Translations under genes and position numbers: made by a program
In this document: positions 38,876 to 48,457 of the stretch, in pieces
Layout of the letters: every line of letters starts with the position of its first letter
Position numbering within the stretch: the first letter of the stretch is position 1
Source of the DNA: Streptomyces rubrogriseus
Lineage (GTDB): Bacteria > Actinomycetota > Actinomycetes > Streptomycetales > Streptomycetaceae
NCBI RefSeq assembly: GCF_027947575.1
Contig: NZ_CP116256.1
Coordinates: 2,852,001-2,916,000, forward strand
Length of the DNA: 64,000 bases
Direction: 5' to 3'
Notes under the pieces: model-generated
Told to the model about the DNA's origin: nothing
What the model saw: the letters and a program-made list of their open reading frames with translations, nothing else
Databases searched by the model: none

Positions 38876-40120
38876 ATGACGACATGTTCTCCCGCCGTTC
38901 CCGCCCAGCTCGACGTCGCCGGTGACCTGCTGGCGCTGCTGCGCGACACGACCACCGAACCCAGGCCCGACATCCAACTGGAGGCACTCACCCTGGCCGT
39001 GGCGGCCGACCTCCCCGTGCTGCTCTGGGGAGAGCCGGGGATCGGCAAGACCGCGGCCCTCACACAGCTCGCCACGGCCCTCGATCTGCCGCTCACCACC
39101 GTGATCGCCAGCGTGCACGAGCCGTCCGACTTCTCCGGGCTGCCCGTAGTCGGCGACGACCCGGCGGAACAGGGCGTTCCGATGGCCCCGCCGGACTGGG
39201 CCGTGCGCCTGGTGCGGGCCGGCCGCGGGCTGCTGTTCCTCGACGAGCTGTCCACCGCGCCGCCCGCCGTACAGGCGGCGCTGCTCCGGCTCGTCCTGGA
39301 ACGCCGGATCGGCGCGCTCCGGCTGCCGCCCGGCGTCAGGATCGTGGCCGCCGCCAACCCGCGGTCCTCGGCGGCCGACGGCTGGGAGCTGAGCCCGCCG
39401 CTGGCCAACCGGTTCGTCCATCTCCAGTGGACCCACGACCAGGACGTCGTCGTACGGGGCCTCGGCGGGACCTGGCCGCGGGCGGCCCTGCCGAGCCTCG
39501 ACCCGGGCGGGCTGCGCGGGGCGGTGCGTTATGCGCGCCGCGCGGTGTGCGAGTTCCTCACCGCCCGCCCCGGACTCGTGCACCGGCTGCCCAGTGGTGA
39601 GACACGCCGGGGCGGTGCCTGGCCGTCGCCCCGGAGCTGGGAGATGACCCTGTGCCTGATCGCCTTCGCGACCGCGGCCGGCTCGTCCAGGGAAGTGCTC
39701 TCCCTGCTGGTGCGGGGCACGGTGGGGGACGGTCCCGGCCTCGAACTGATGGCGAGCCTGGACCGGATGGACCTCCCGGACCCGGAGACCCTGCTCGCCG
39801 ACCCGGCGGGTGCCGTACTGCCCGAACGGGGAGACCTCCGGCAGGCCGTGCTGGACGGGGTGGTCGCCGCCGTGCGCAAACGACCGGAGAAGTCCCGGTG
39901 GGACTCGGCGTGGACGCTGCTGGCCCGGGCGATGGAGACCGGCGCCCCGGACGTCGTGGTCGTCCCGGCGACGACCCTCGCCACGCTGCGGCAGCAGGAC
40001 TGGGACATCCCTGCCTCGATCGAGCGGCTCGCCGGGGCCATGTCCCTCTCACGGCGCGCGGACCGAGCGGCCGACCGCGCGGCGGCACGGCTCGCGGGTA
40101 CCGCGAAGACGGGCCGATGA
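38876..40120 (+). CDS. MoxR-type AAA+ ATPase
   Basis: A 414-residue chaperone-like ATPase. Walker A GEPGIGKTAAL lies at about 52-62, Walker B LLFLDELSTAP at about 119-129, and a sensor I ANPRS follows near 160. The sequence HEPSDFSGLPVV and ERRIGALRLPPGVRIVAAANP are typical of the MoxR group. The C-terminal 200 residues include a lid and extra helices (RRADRAADRAAARLAG). MoxR proteins work with VWA-domain partners to insert metals or remodel complexes. The downstream gene overlaps it by ATGA and is such a partner. Confidence 0.92.
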   Translation: MTTCSPAVPAQLDVAGDLLALLRDTTTEPRPDIQLEALTLAVAADLPVLLWGEPGIGKTAALTQLATALDLPLTTVIASVHEPSDFSGLPVVGDDPAEQGVPMAPPDWAVRLVRAGRGLLFLDELSTAPPAVQAALLRLVLERRIGALRLPPGVRIVAAANPRSSAADGWELSPPLANRFVHLQWTHDQDVVVRGLGGTWPRAALPSLDPGGLRGAVRYARRAVCEFLTARPGLVHRLPSGETRRGGAWPSPRSWEMTLCLIAFATAAGSSREVLSLLVRGTVGDGPGLELMASLDRMDLPDPETLLADPAGAVLPERGDLRQAVLDGVVAAVRKRPEKSRWDSAWTLLARAMETGAPDVVVVPATTLATLRQQDWDIPASIERLAGAMSLSRRADRAADRAAARLAGTAKTGR

Positions 40121-41502
40121 AGCGGACGAAGCCGATGACATCAGCCAAGCCGCTGAAGCCGCTCAAGCCGGTGAACCCGCTCAAGCCGATGAACCCGCTC
40201 AAGCCGGTGAACCCGGCGAAGCCGACGCCGAGCCCGGTGACGGCCGAGCCCGACCGGGTGCGGGTCGACCTCGACAAGCTCTTCGCCGCCCGGTTGCAGG
40301 CCGCCCGGGCCCGGCCCTATCTGGCGACGGCGCTGTTCGCCCTGCACGTCGTCCCGTCGCGCCGGGTGCCGACGATGGCCGTCGACCGGTACTGGCGGTG
40401 CTATGTCTCCCCGGTCTTCGTGGACCGCACGCCCGTGGAGGAACTGGCCGGCGTGTGGGTGCACGAGGTCTCGCACCTCCTGCGCGACCACCACGGGCGC
40501 AGCGACCGGGTGGCCCGCGAGCGCGGGCTGACCGGGCCGTCGGAACGGCTGCGGATGAACATCGCCGCGGACTGCGAGATCAACGACGACGTGTTCGGCG
40601 ACGGACTGGTCCGTCCGGAGGGCGCGGTCGATCCGGCGTTCCTGCAACTGCCCGAGGGTCAGCTCATGGAGGACTACCTGAGTCTGTTCCGGCTCGGGCG
40701 GCTCACCGAGGGCCTGGCCTGGCTGGACTGCGGCAGCGGTGCCGACGGCCTCGACAGGGAGTGGGACCTCGGCCCGGACGGTGCGGACGGCCTCAGCGAG
40801 CAGGAACGGGACGCCGTGCGCTTCCGGGTGGCCCGCGGCATCAGCGCCGCCCCGGGGAGCGCCCCGAAGGGCTGGCGGCGATGGGCGGAGAAGGTGTTCC
40901 ACCCGGCGCAGCCCTGGCGTCAGTTGCTGGGAGCGGCGGTCCGTTCGGCGACCTCCTCGGGCGGCGCGGGCGAGGACTACACGTACGGCCGGCCGTCGCG
41001 CCGCTCGGCGGGAACACCCGGAGTGGTGCTGCCCAGCCTGCGCCGCAGACCGCCCCGGGTCGCCGTGGTCATCGACACCTCCGGATCGGTCAGCGACGCC
41101 GAACTGGGCAGCGCCCTGCTGGAGGTCGCCGCGATCGCCCGTGCCGTCGGCGGCCGACGCGACCTGGTCAGCGTCGTGCCCTGCGACGCGGCGGCCCGCC
41201 TGGCGCACTCGCTGTGCCGGGACGAGGGGATCGAGCTGGTGGGCGGTGGCGGCACGGACCTGCGCACCGGCTTCGCCAAGGCGCTCGCGGCACGCCCGGC
41301 GCCGGACGCCGTCGTGGTGCTGACCGACGGGCAGACGCCCTGGCCGGAGACGCGGCCGGCGTGCCGGACGGTGGTGGGTCTGTTCCCCCGGGAGCGGACC
41401 GGCGGCTCCTGGAACGAGGACGACCCCGAGTACGTCCCCGACGCACCGCCCGACTGGGCCCGCGTGGTGGTCATCCAGTCGGGTCCGGGCGCCGGCCGGT
41501 GA
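40117..41502 (+). CDS. Metallopeptidase-like / VWA-like protein (DUF2201 type)
   Basis: A 461-residue MoxR partner, overlapping the MoxR stop (ATGA). The first 45 residues are a Lys/Pro repeat (KPLKPVNPLKPMNPLKP, 18-base DNA repeat at 40162-40215). A zincin-like HEVSH motif (His116, Glu117, His120) lies in VWVHEVSHLLRDHHG. The C-terminal VWA-like domain begins near 312 with a metal-binding VVIDTSGSVSD (Asp320) and continues to LTDGQTPWP. This matches the COG3864 putative metallopeptidase plus VWA-like layout. Peptidase activity is inferred; the HExxH and MIDAS motifs are intact. Confidence 0.88.
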   Translation: MKRTKPMTSAKPLKPLKPVNPLKPMNPLKPVNPAKPTPSPVTAEPDRVRVDLDKLFAARLQAARARPYLATALFALHVVPSRRVPTMAVDRYWRCYVSPVFVDRTPVEELAGVWVHEVSHLLRDHHGRSDRVARERGLTGPSERLRMNIAADCEINDDVFGDGLVRPEGAVDPAFLQLPEGQLMEDYLSLFRLGRLTEGLAWLDCGSGADGLDREWDLGPDGADGLSEQERDAVRFRVARGISAAPGSAPKGWRRWAEKVFHPAQPWRQLLGAAVRSATSSGGAGEDYTYGRPSRRSAGTPGVVLPSLRRRPPRVAVVIDTSGSVSDAELGSALLEVAAIARAVGGRRDLVSVVPCDAAARLAHSLCRDEGIELVGGGGTDLRTGFAKALAARPAPDAVVVLTDGQTPWPETRPACRTVVGLFPRERTGGSWNEDDPEYVPDAPPDWARVVVIQSGPGAGR

Positions 41503-41514
41503 GCCCCGGCGCGC

Positions 41515-41922
41515 TCAGCCCAGCCGCGGGATCTCGATCGCCGGGCATCGGTCCATCACCATGGCCAGGCCCGCGTCCCGGGTCCGCCCGTACGCCGCCT
41601 CGTCGACCACACCGAGCTGGAACCAGACCGCCCGGGCACCCTTGGCGACCGCCTCGTCGGCGACCGCTCCGGCCAGTTCGCTGTTGACGAAGACGTCGAC
41701 GACGTCCACGTCGAACGGGATCTCCGCGAGCGACGCGTACCCCTGCTCCCCGTGCACCGACTCCGCCTTGGGGTGTACGGGGACGACGCGCTTGCCGAAG
41801 CGCTGCAGCGCCTCGGCGACGCCGTACGCCGCGCGCTGCCGGTTGTTCGACAGGCCGACCACGGCCCAGGTGTCGCCCAGCTCGGTGAGGATCTTGCGGA
41901 CGGTTGCCTCGTCGCCGTACAC
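41515..41922 (-). CDS. CoA-binding domain protein (YccU-like)
   Basis: A 135-residue Rossmann-fold CoA-binding protein; GTG follows GAGGAGG. Visible features: DTWAVVGLSNNRQRAAYGVA (nucleotide loop), EALQRFGKRVVPVHPKAESV, DVVDVFVNSELAGAVADEAV, and ARAVWFQLGVVDEAAYGRTR with a conserved RCPAIEIPRL end. Such proteins share the fold of succinyl-CoA synthetase alpha subunits and of YccU; the cell role is unknown. It converges with the VWA-like gene. Confidence 0.88.
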   Translation of the reverse strand: MYGDEATVRKILTELGDTWAVVGLSNNRQRAAYGVAEALQRFGKRVVPVHPKAESVHGEQGYASLAEIPFDVDVVDVFVNSELAGAVADEAVAKGARAVWFQLGVVDEAAYGRTRDAGLAMVMDRCPAIEIPRLG

Positions 41923-42071
41923 CGGCGGCCTCCTCGTGCTCCCGGGCGACCCGCGGATCGGGCCACCCGTTCGGGACAACGGACGGCGACGTGCCGGGAT
42001 TCCCCCCGGCCTAAGGGGTGCGGCGAGCGCGCCCCTGTGCGCCACCGCGTCGCCGCGCCTACGCTCGCCTC

Positions 42072-42815
42072 GTGCTGCGCATCATCGACGCCCGGACCGG
42101 AGAAACCGCCCCCGCCGCCCCCGCCCGACGGGCGCCGACCCGTGTCGAGGCGCACGTGCCGGGGCGTGACGCCACCGCCCTGCGCGTGCTGCTGGTCGCG
42201 GACCTCCTGGTGCGCGCCCTGGAACTCGACAGCACGCCCGCGTGGGCCGTGCTGACCGGCGCCTCGGAGCGGGACGGGCCGCGCAAGGAGGCCGCCGCCC
42301 TCGGCATCCGGCCCTTCGAGGACGGTACGGCCGGACCCGGACCGGGCACCGGGCAGGGCGTCCGCGTCGTGAGCGAAGCAGAGGATGCGGGCGAGGGCGA
42401 GGGCGGGGGCGGGGACGCACAGGGCATGACCACGGTCGCCGTCGCCCCCGTGCACCCGGCCGTTCCCGACCTCGCCGACCCCGACGCCGTGCGCCTCGCC
42501 CTGCTGGAACGGCACCACCACACGCGCGTGGAGCTCGACGCGACCGCGCTGGACGAGGCCCGCGCCACCCTCGCGGAGCTGCGCGGGGCGGTCGCCGACT
42601 GGGCCAGGCAGCCCTCGCGGCCGGTCCCGGGAGAGCTGCGCGACCGGCTGCGGGCGGCCTGGGAGGACGACCTGGACGCCCCCGGCGTGCTGCGCGTCCT
42701 GCGTCGGGTGGCGACCGACCCGGACCTCCCGGACGGAGCCCGGTTCGAGGTCTTCGCGTACGCCGACCGGTTCCTCGGCCTCCACCTCACCCGGGACGTC
42801 GGGTCCCCGCCGTGA
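42072..42815 (+). CDS. CysS/MshC-like protein (degenerate)
   Basis: A 247-residue protein (LRIIDARTGETAPAAPARRA, then HVPGRDATALRVLLVADLLV, then LALLERHHHTRVELDATALD). The start and the C-terminal helical part resemble cysteinyl-tRNA synthetase or its mycothiol relative MshC, but no HIGH or KMSKS signature is seen. The central stretch is Gly/Glu-rich. It is probably a diverged, non-canonical relative of actinobacterial origin. Activity cannot be assumed. GTG start; no upstream gene on the same strand. Confidence 0.5.
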   Translation: MLRIIDARTGETAPAAPARRAPTRVEAHVPGRDATALRVLLVADLLVRALELDSTPAWAVLTGASERDGPRKEAAALGIRPFEDGTAGPGPGTGQGVRVVSEAEDAGEGEGGGGDAQGMTTVAVAPVHPAVPDLADPDAVRLALLERHHHTRVELDATALDEARATLAELRGAVADWARQPSRPVPGELRDRLRAAWEDDLDAPGVLRVLRRVATDPDLPDGARFEVFAYADRFLGLHLTRDVGSPP

Positions 42816-42886
42816 CCGGGGGCGCCGCCCCGCGCCCCGCCGATGCCCCCGGGGAACGCGGCACGGCGAGCGCATAGGCTGGCCGG

Positions 42887-43513
42887 ATGCAGGACGAGTA
42901 CCGCACGGTCGCCCGCGCGGGTGTGCACGAAACCGAGATCAACCGCTCGCGCTTCCTGTGCGCCCTCGCCCCGGCCGCCACCGAACAGGACGCCCAGGCG
43001 TTCGTCGCGGGCGTGCGCAAGGAGCACGCGGACGCCACCCACAACTGCTGGGCGTACGTCATCGGCGCCGACGCCGGGGTCCAGAAGGCGAGCGACGACG
43101 GTGAGCCGGGCGGCACCGCGGGCGTCCCGATGCTCCAGATGCTGCTGCGCCGCGACATGCGGTACGTCGTCGCCGTCGTCACCCGCTACTACGGCGGCGT
43201 CAAGCTCGGCGCGGGCGGCCTCATCCGCGCCTACGGCGGCGCGGTCGGCGAAGCCCTGGACGACCTCGGCACCCTCACCCGGCGCCGGTTCCGGCTGGCC
43301 ACCGTGACCGTCGACCACCAGCGGGCCGGCAAGCTCCAGAACGACCTGCGCACCGCGGGCCGCGCGGTGCGCGACGTGCGGTACGCCGAGGCCGTCACCA
43401 TCGAGGTCGGTCTGCCGGAGGCCGACGTGGACACCTTCCGCTCCTGGCTCGCCGACGCCACCGCCGGATCGGCCGGGTTCGAACTGGGCGGAGAGGCGTA
43501 CGGCGACGCCTGA
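42887..43513 (+). CDS. yigZ: YigZ/IMPACT family protein
   Basis: A 208-residue protein of the conserved YigZ/IMPACT family. Motifs: INRSRFLCALAPAATEQDAQ at the start, THNCWAYVIG, SDDGEPGGTAGVPMLQML, and VVAVVTRYYGGVKLGAGGLIRAYG, which is nearly invariant in the family. The C-terminal DUF1949 domain (about 140-205) has GKLQNDLRTAGRAVRDVRYA. In eukaryotes IMPACT acts on translation control; in bacteria the role is not settled. It is a lone gene upstream of sbcD. Confidence 0.94.
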   Translation: MQDEYRTVARAGVHETEINRSRFLCALAPAATEQDAQAFVAGVRKEHADATHNCWAYVIGADAGVQKASDDGEPGGTAGVPMLQMLLRRDMRYVVAVVTRYYGGVKLGAGGLIRAYGGAVGEALDDLGTLTRRRFRLATVTVDHQRAGKLQNDLRTAGRAVRDVRYAEAVTIEVGLPEADVDTFRSWLADATAGSAGFELGGEAYGDA

Positions 43514-43696
43514 CGAGACCGAGCGAGCAGCCCGGCCGGTCAGCCGGGGGCTGCCGGGACCGCCGGCGACCACGAGGGGCAGTGGTGAAGCAGGTGCCGG
43601 CAGGCGCTAGCGTGGTGGGGGCCGGTCCGGGCCCCCGGGCCGGCTTGTACCGGTTTCCGGTGCCATCAAGAGAAATATGCTGGTCAGGGCCCATTC

Positions 43697-44860
43697 ATGA
43701 GATTGCTGCACACTTCCGACTGGCATCTCGGCCGGGCGTTCCACCGGGTGAACATGCTCGGCGCCCAGGCAGAGTTCGTCAGCCACCTCGTCGAGACCGT
43801 GCGCGAGCACTCCGTCGACGCCGTGGTGGTGTCGGGAGACGTGTACGACCGGGCGGTGCCGCCGCTCGCCGCCGTCGAGCTGTTCGACGACGCCCTGCAC
43901 CGCCTCGCCGGGCTCGGTGTGCCGACCGTGATGATCTCCGGCAACCACGACTCGGCCCGGCGTCTCGGGGTCGGCGCCGGGCTCATCGACCGCGCCGGCA
44001 TCCACCTGCGCACCGACCCGGCGGGCTGCGGCACCCCGGTGGTGCTGGGCGACGCCCACGGGGACGTGGCCTTCTACGGGCTGCCGTATCTCGAACCGGC
44101 GCTGGTCAAGGCCGAGTTCGGCGTCGAGAAGGCGGGGCACGAGGCCGTGCTCGGCGCCGCCATGGACCGGGTGCGCGCCGACCTCGCCACGCGCGCGGCG
44201 GGGACCCGTTCCGTCGTCCTCGCGCACGCCTTCGTCACCGGCGGTGAGCAGAGCGACAGCGAGCGGGACATCACCGTCGGCGGGGTCGCCGCCGTGCCCT
44301 CCGGTGTCTTCGACGGCGTGGACTATGTCGCGCTGGGGCATCTGCACGGCTGCCAGACCCTCACCGAGCGCGTCCGCTACTCCGGCTCCCCACTGCCGTA
44401 CTCCTTCTCCGAGCACCGGCACCGCAAGAGCATGTGGCTCGTCGATCTGGACGCCGACGGGACGGTCACGGCCGAGCGGGTCGACTGCCCGGTGCCGCGC
44501 GCGCTGGCCCGGCTGCGCGGCACGCTGGCGGACCTGCTCGCCGACCCGGAGCTGACCCCGCACGAGGACGCGTGGGTCGAGGCGACCCTCACCGACCCGG
44601 TCCGGCCGGACGAGCCCATGGCCCGGCTCACCGAGCGCTTCCCGCACACGCTCAGCCTCGTCTTCGACCCCGAGCGCGCCCCCGACGAGCCCGGGGTGTC
44701 CTACGCCCGGCGCCTCGCCGACCGCAGCGACCAGCAGATCGCGGAGGACTTCGTGACCCACGTGCGCGGCGCCGGACCCGACGACCACGAGCAGGCCGTG
44801 CTCCAGGACGCCTTCGACGCGGTACGCGCGGACGAGACCGTGCGGGAGGTGGCCCGGTGA
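43697..44860 (+). CDS. sbcD: Exonuclease subunit SbcD
   Basis: A 387-residue Mre11-type calcineurin-like phosphoesterase, the nuclease of SbcCD that cuts hairpins and protein-blocked ends. All metal-ligand motifs are visible: TSDWHLGR at the start, VVSGDVYDRAVP, ISGNHDSARRL, and ALGHLHGCQTL. The C-terminal part binds SbcC. A -10-like TATGCT lies 16 bases before the start. Its stop overlaps the sbcC start (GTGA), so they are co-translated. Confidence 0.96.
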   Translation: MRLLHTSDWHLGRAFHRVNMLGAQAEFVSHLVETVREHSVDAVVVSGDVYDRAVPPLAAVELFDDALHRLAGLGVPTVMISGNHDSARRLGVGAGLIDRAGIHLRTDPAGCGTPVVLGDAHGDVAFYGLPYLEPALVKAEFGVEKAGHEAVLGAAMDRVRADLATRAAGTRSVVLAHAFVTGGEQSDSERDITVGGVAAVPSGVFDGVDYVALGHLHGCQTLTERVRYSGSPLPYSFSEHRHRKSMWLVDLDADGTVTAERVDCPVPRALARLRGTLADLLADPELTPHEDAWVEATLTDPVRPDEPMARLTERFPHTLSLVFDPERAPDEPGVSYARRLADRSDQQIAEDFVTHVRGAGPDDHEQAVLQDAFDAVRADETVREVAR

Positions 44861-47857
44861 GGCTGCACCGGCTGGACATCACCGCCTTCGGGCCCTTCGG
44901 AGCCTCGCAGAGCGTCGACTTCGACGACCTCTCGGCCGCCGGGCTGTTCCTGCTGCACGGCCCCACCGGCGCCGGCAAGACCTCCGTCCTCGACGCCGTC
45001 TGCTACGCCCTGTACGGCTCGGTGCCCGGCGCCCGGCAGGGCGGCAGCGGCCAGGGCATGACGCTGCGCAGCGACCACGCGGCCGTGGGCACCCGCACCG
45101 AGGTGCGGCTGGAACTGACCGTCGCGGGACGGCGGTTGGAGATCACCCGGCAGCCGCCCTGGGAGCGCCCGAAGCTCCGCGGCAAGGGCACGACCGTCGA
45201 CAAGGCCCAGACCTGGCTGCGCGAGTACGACGCCACGACCCGCGCCTGGAAGGACCTCAGCCGCTCCCACCAGGAGATCGGCGAGGAGATCACGCAGCTG
45301 CTCGGGATGAGCCGCGAGCAGTTCTGCCAGGTCGTGCTGCTCCCGCAGGGCGACTTCGCCCGCTTCCTGCGCGCCGACGCCGAAGCGCGCGGCAAGCTGC
45401 TCGGCCGGCTCTTCGACACCCGCCGGTTCGCCGAGGTCGAGAAGCGCCTCGCCGAACGACGCCGCACCACCGAGGCCCGGGTGCGTGAAGGGGACGCCAC
45501 GCTGCTCGCCGACGCGCACCGGATGCAGCAGGCCGCCGGCGACGCCATGGCGCTGCCGGAACTGGCGCCGGGCGAGCCGGGGCTGGCCGAGGCGGTACTC
45601 GAAGCCGCCGCCGTCGCCCGCGGCACCGCCCGCGAGCTGCTGACGGTCGCCGACTGCTCGGCTCACCGCCGCCGAATCCGCCCAGGCCGGCGCCGAACGC
45701 CGGCTGGCCGACGCCCGCGAACTCGACCGGCTCCAGCACCGGTTCGCCGAAGCGCGGGAACGGGCCGCACGGCTGGCGGAGCGGGCCGACGCCCACCGCG
45801 CCGCCGAGGAGCGCATGGAGCGGGCCCGCAAGGCCGAGGCGGTGGCTCCCGCCTTGGAGCTGCGGGACGCCGCCGACAGCGAGCACCGCGGGGCGGCGGC
45901 CGCGGAGGCAAGCGCGCGTGCCCTGCTGCCGCAGGCCCTCGCCGATGCCGGTGCCGCCGGGCTCGCCGCCGCCGCCCGCCGGGCCGCCGAGGAACTGGGC
46001 GGCCTCGAGTCGGCCCGTCGCGCCGAACGACGCCGCGCCGAACTGGTCGAGGAGCGGGCCGGCCTCGACCGCCAGGAACGCGCCGACGACGAGGTCCGGC
46101 AGGACGCGGAGACCTGGCTCGCCGACTGGGAGACCACCCGCGCGAGACTCCAGAGCCGCGTCGACGCCGCTCAGGAGGCCGCCGCCCGCGCCGAACAGCT
46201 CGCCCTGCAGCGCGAACCGGCGCGGCGCAGGCTCGACGCCGCCCGGCGGCGCGACCGGCTCACCGACGACACCGAAGAGGCACGGCGGCGGGCGCTCGCC
46301 GCGGCGGAGGACGCCGTCGAGGCCCGCGCCCACTGGCTCGACCTCAAGGAACAGCGACTGCACGGTATCGCCGCCGAACTCGCCGCGAACCTCACCGACG
46401 GCGCGCCCTGCGCGGTGTGCGGCGCCACCGAACACCCCGCCCCCGCGCGCAAGACCGCCGGGCACGTCGACCGCGACGCGGAGGAGCGCGCCCTGGCCGG
46501 CCACCAGGCCGCCGACGAACGGCGCGCGAAGGCCGAACGGCACCTGGGCACCGTACGGGAGGCGCTCGCCGCCGCCACGGCGGAAGCCGGTGACGCGGCC
46601 ACCGACCGGCTGGCCGAAGAGGCCGGGGAACTGGAGGGGGCGTACGCGCGGGCGCGGGCGACCGCTTCCACCCTGCACGCGGCGCAGGAGGAGCTGCGGC
46701 GGGCCGAGGGCGAACGCGAGCAGCGTGTCGCCGCCCAGCAGCAGGCCGTCGTACGGTCCGCCTCCCGGGTCGCGGGCCGTGACCGGCTGGAGCGGGAACA
46801 GGCCTTGCTGGAGGAGGAGTTGGCGCGGGCGCGGGACGGCGCCGAGAGCGTGACGGCGCGGGCGGCGCAACTGGAGCGACAGGCGGCGCTGCTCACCCGG
46901 GCCGCCGAGACCGCCCGCCTCGCCGAGGACACCGCCCAGCGGCTCAAGGACGCCGACGCCCGGCTCGCCGACGCCGCCTTCCGCGCCCGTTTCGACACCC
47001 CCGCCGACGCGGCCGCCGCCCTGCTCGACGACACCGCCCACCGCGAGCTGCAACGACGGCTCGACGCCTGGCAGTCGGAGGACGCCGCGGTCCGTGCGGT
47101 CCTCGGCGAGGCCGACACCGCCGAGGCGGCCCGGCGACCGCCCGCCGACCTCGCCGCGGCCGAGCGTGCCGCCGCCGACGCGGGCCGCCGTCTGCGCGAG
47201 GCGTCCTCGGCCCGCGACGCCGCCGCCCGGTGCTGCGCCGAGCTGGACCGGCTGTCCGCGCACGCCACCACCTCCGTGCGCCGGCTCGCCCCGCTGCGCG
47301 AGGAGCACACCCGGGTCGCCCGCCTCGCCTCGCTCGCCGCGGGCACCTCGGCGGACAACGAACGCCGGATGCGCCTGGAGTCGTACGTACTGGCCGCCCG
47401 CCTCGAACAGGTGGCCGCCGCGGCCACCGCCCGCCTGCTGCGCATGTCCTCCGGCCGCTACACCCTCGTCCACTCCGACGGCCGCACCGGCCGCGGCCGC
47501 AGCGGCCTCGGCCTGCACGTCGTCGACGCCTGGACCGGACGCGAGCGCGACACGGCCACCCTGTCCGGCGGCGAGACGTTCTTCGCCTCGCTCGCCCTCG
47601 CGCTCGGCCTCGCCGACGTCGTCACCGACGAAGCGGGCGGCGTCCGACTGGACACCCTCTTCATCGACGAGGGCTTCGGCAGCCTCGACGACCAGACCCT
47701 CGACGAGGTCCTCGACGTCCTGGACGCCCTGCGCGAGCGGGACCGCAGCGTCGGCATCGTCAGCCACGTCGCCGACCTGCGCCGCCGCGTCCACGCCCAA
47801 CTCGAGGTCGTGAAGGGGCGGTCGGGATCGGTACTGCGCCAGCGGGGCGCCGGCTGA
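44857..47857 (+). pseudogene. sbcC: SbcC ATPase gene with a frameshift
   Basis: Rad50-type ATPase partner of SbcD; about 1000 residues in total. The N-terminus (RLHRLDITAFGPFGASQSVD, Walker A GPTGAGKTS near residue 34, QGDFARFLRA) is in the frame of the GTG start at 44857. Near 45655-45665 the reading switches frames: in the first frame the text becomes RRRIRPGRRR, while RLTAAESAQAGAERRLADAR continues in another. The rest is intact: coiled coil, zinc hook CAVCGATEHP, signature LSGGETFFASLALALG and Walker B LFIDEGFGSLD. The total length of 3001 bases confirms a one-base change. It may be an inactivating mutation or a sequencing error. Confidence 0.85.
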
Positions 47858-47889
47858 GCAGGCCGTCCCGGTGGTGTCTCCGGCGGCCC

Positions 47890-48336
47890 TCAGCGGCCCA
47901 GCGGTCTGCGGGGGAGCGGTGAGGAGTAGACGACGCTCGTGGTGACCGACCCGAGGGCGCTGATCCGGCCGGACACCTCCTCCAGGTGCCGCATCGAACG
48001 GGCCGCGACCTTGATGACGAAGCAGTCGTCGCCCGTGACGTGGTGCGCCTCCAGGATCTCCGGCGTGACCGCGACCAGGTCGTGGAACGGCTTGTAGTTG
48101 GCGACCGGGTAGCGCAGCCGCACGAACGCCAGGATCGGCAGGCCCAGCCGCTCGGGGTCGACGACCGCCGCGTACCCCTGGATGATCCCGGCCTCCTCGA
48201 GCCGCCGCACACGCTCCGTCACCGCGCTCGCGGACATCGAGACGGCACGGGCCAGTTCGGCGAAGCTGGCCCGCCCGTCCCGCTGGAGCGCTTCGAGGAT
48301 GCGCCAGTCGGTGCCGTCCGGGGAATACTCGGTCAT
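47890..48336 (-). CDS. Lrp/AsnC-family regulator
   Basis: A 148-residue feast/famine regulator: N-terminal HTH (DWRILEALQRDGRASFAELA, SASAVTERVRRLEEAGIIQG) and C-terminal RAM sensor (AFVRLRYPVANYKPFHDLVA to VVYSSPLPRR). It is divergent from the rhodanese gene with 121 bases between starts, a classic arrangement for local control of the neighbour. The effector may be an amino acid or a sulfur compound. Confidence 0.92.
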   Translation of the reverse strand: MTEYSPDGTDWRILEALQRDGRASFAELARAVSMSASAVTERVRRLEEAGIIQGYAAVVDPERLGLPILAFVRLRYPVANYKPFHDLVAVTPEILEAHHVTGDDCFVIKVAARSMRHLEEVSGRISALGSVTTSVVYSSPLPRRPLGR

Positions 48337-48457
48337 CCGGCAGAAGTAGCACGGATTCCCTGGTCGGACAAGGAGTAGACCGGGGAAACACCCTTCATAC
48401 GGCACGGCGTGGTGCATAGATTTCTGGCTGGAAGATTCGCCGAGGAGAGGCCCCACC

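Noticed and set aside
37165..39408. A 747-codon minus-strand open frame across the MoxR cassette
   Set aside because: It mirrors three plus-strand genes with recognisable motifs and has none of its own.
45640..45680. Programmed ribosomal frameshift in sbcC
   Set aside because: No slippery heptamer or strong downstream structure was seen; mutation or base-call error is more likely.
45290..48391. A 1033-codon minus-strand open frame across sbcC
   Set aside because: It is antisense to a clear SbcC coding sequence and low in complexity (Gly/Val/Ala/Arg); it also runs through the Lrp and intergenic regions.
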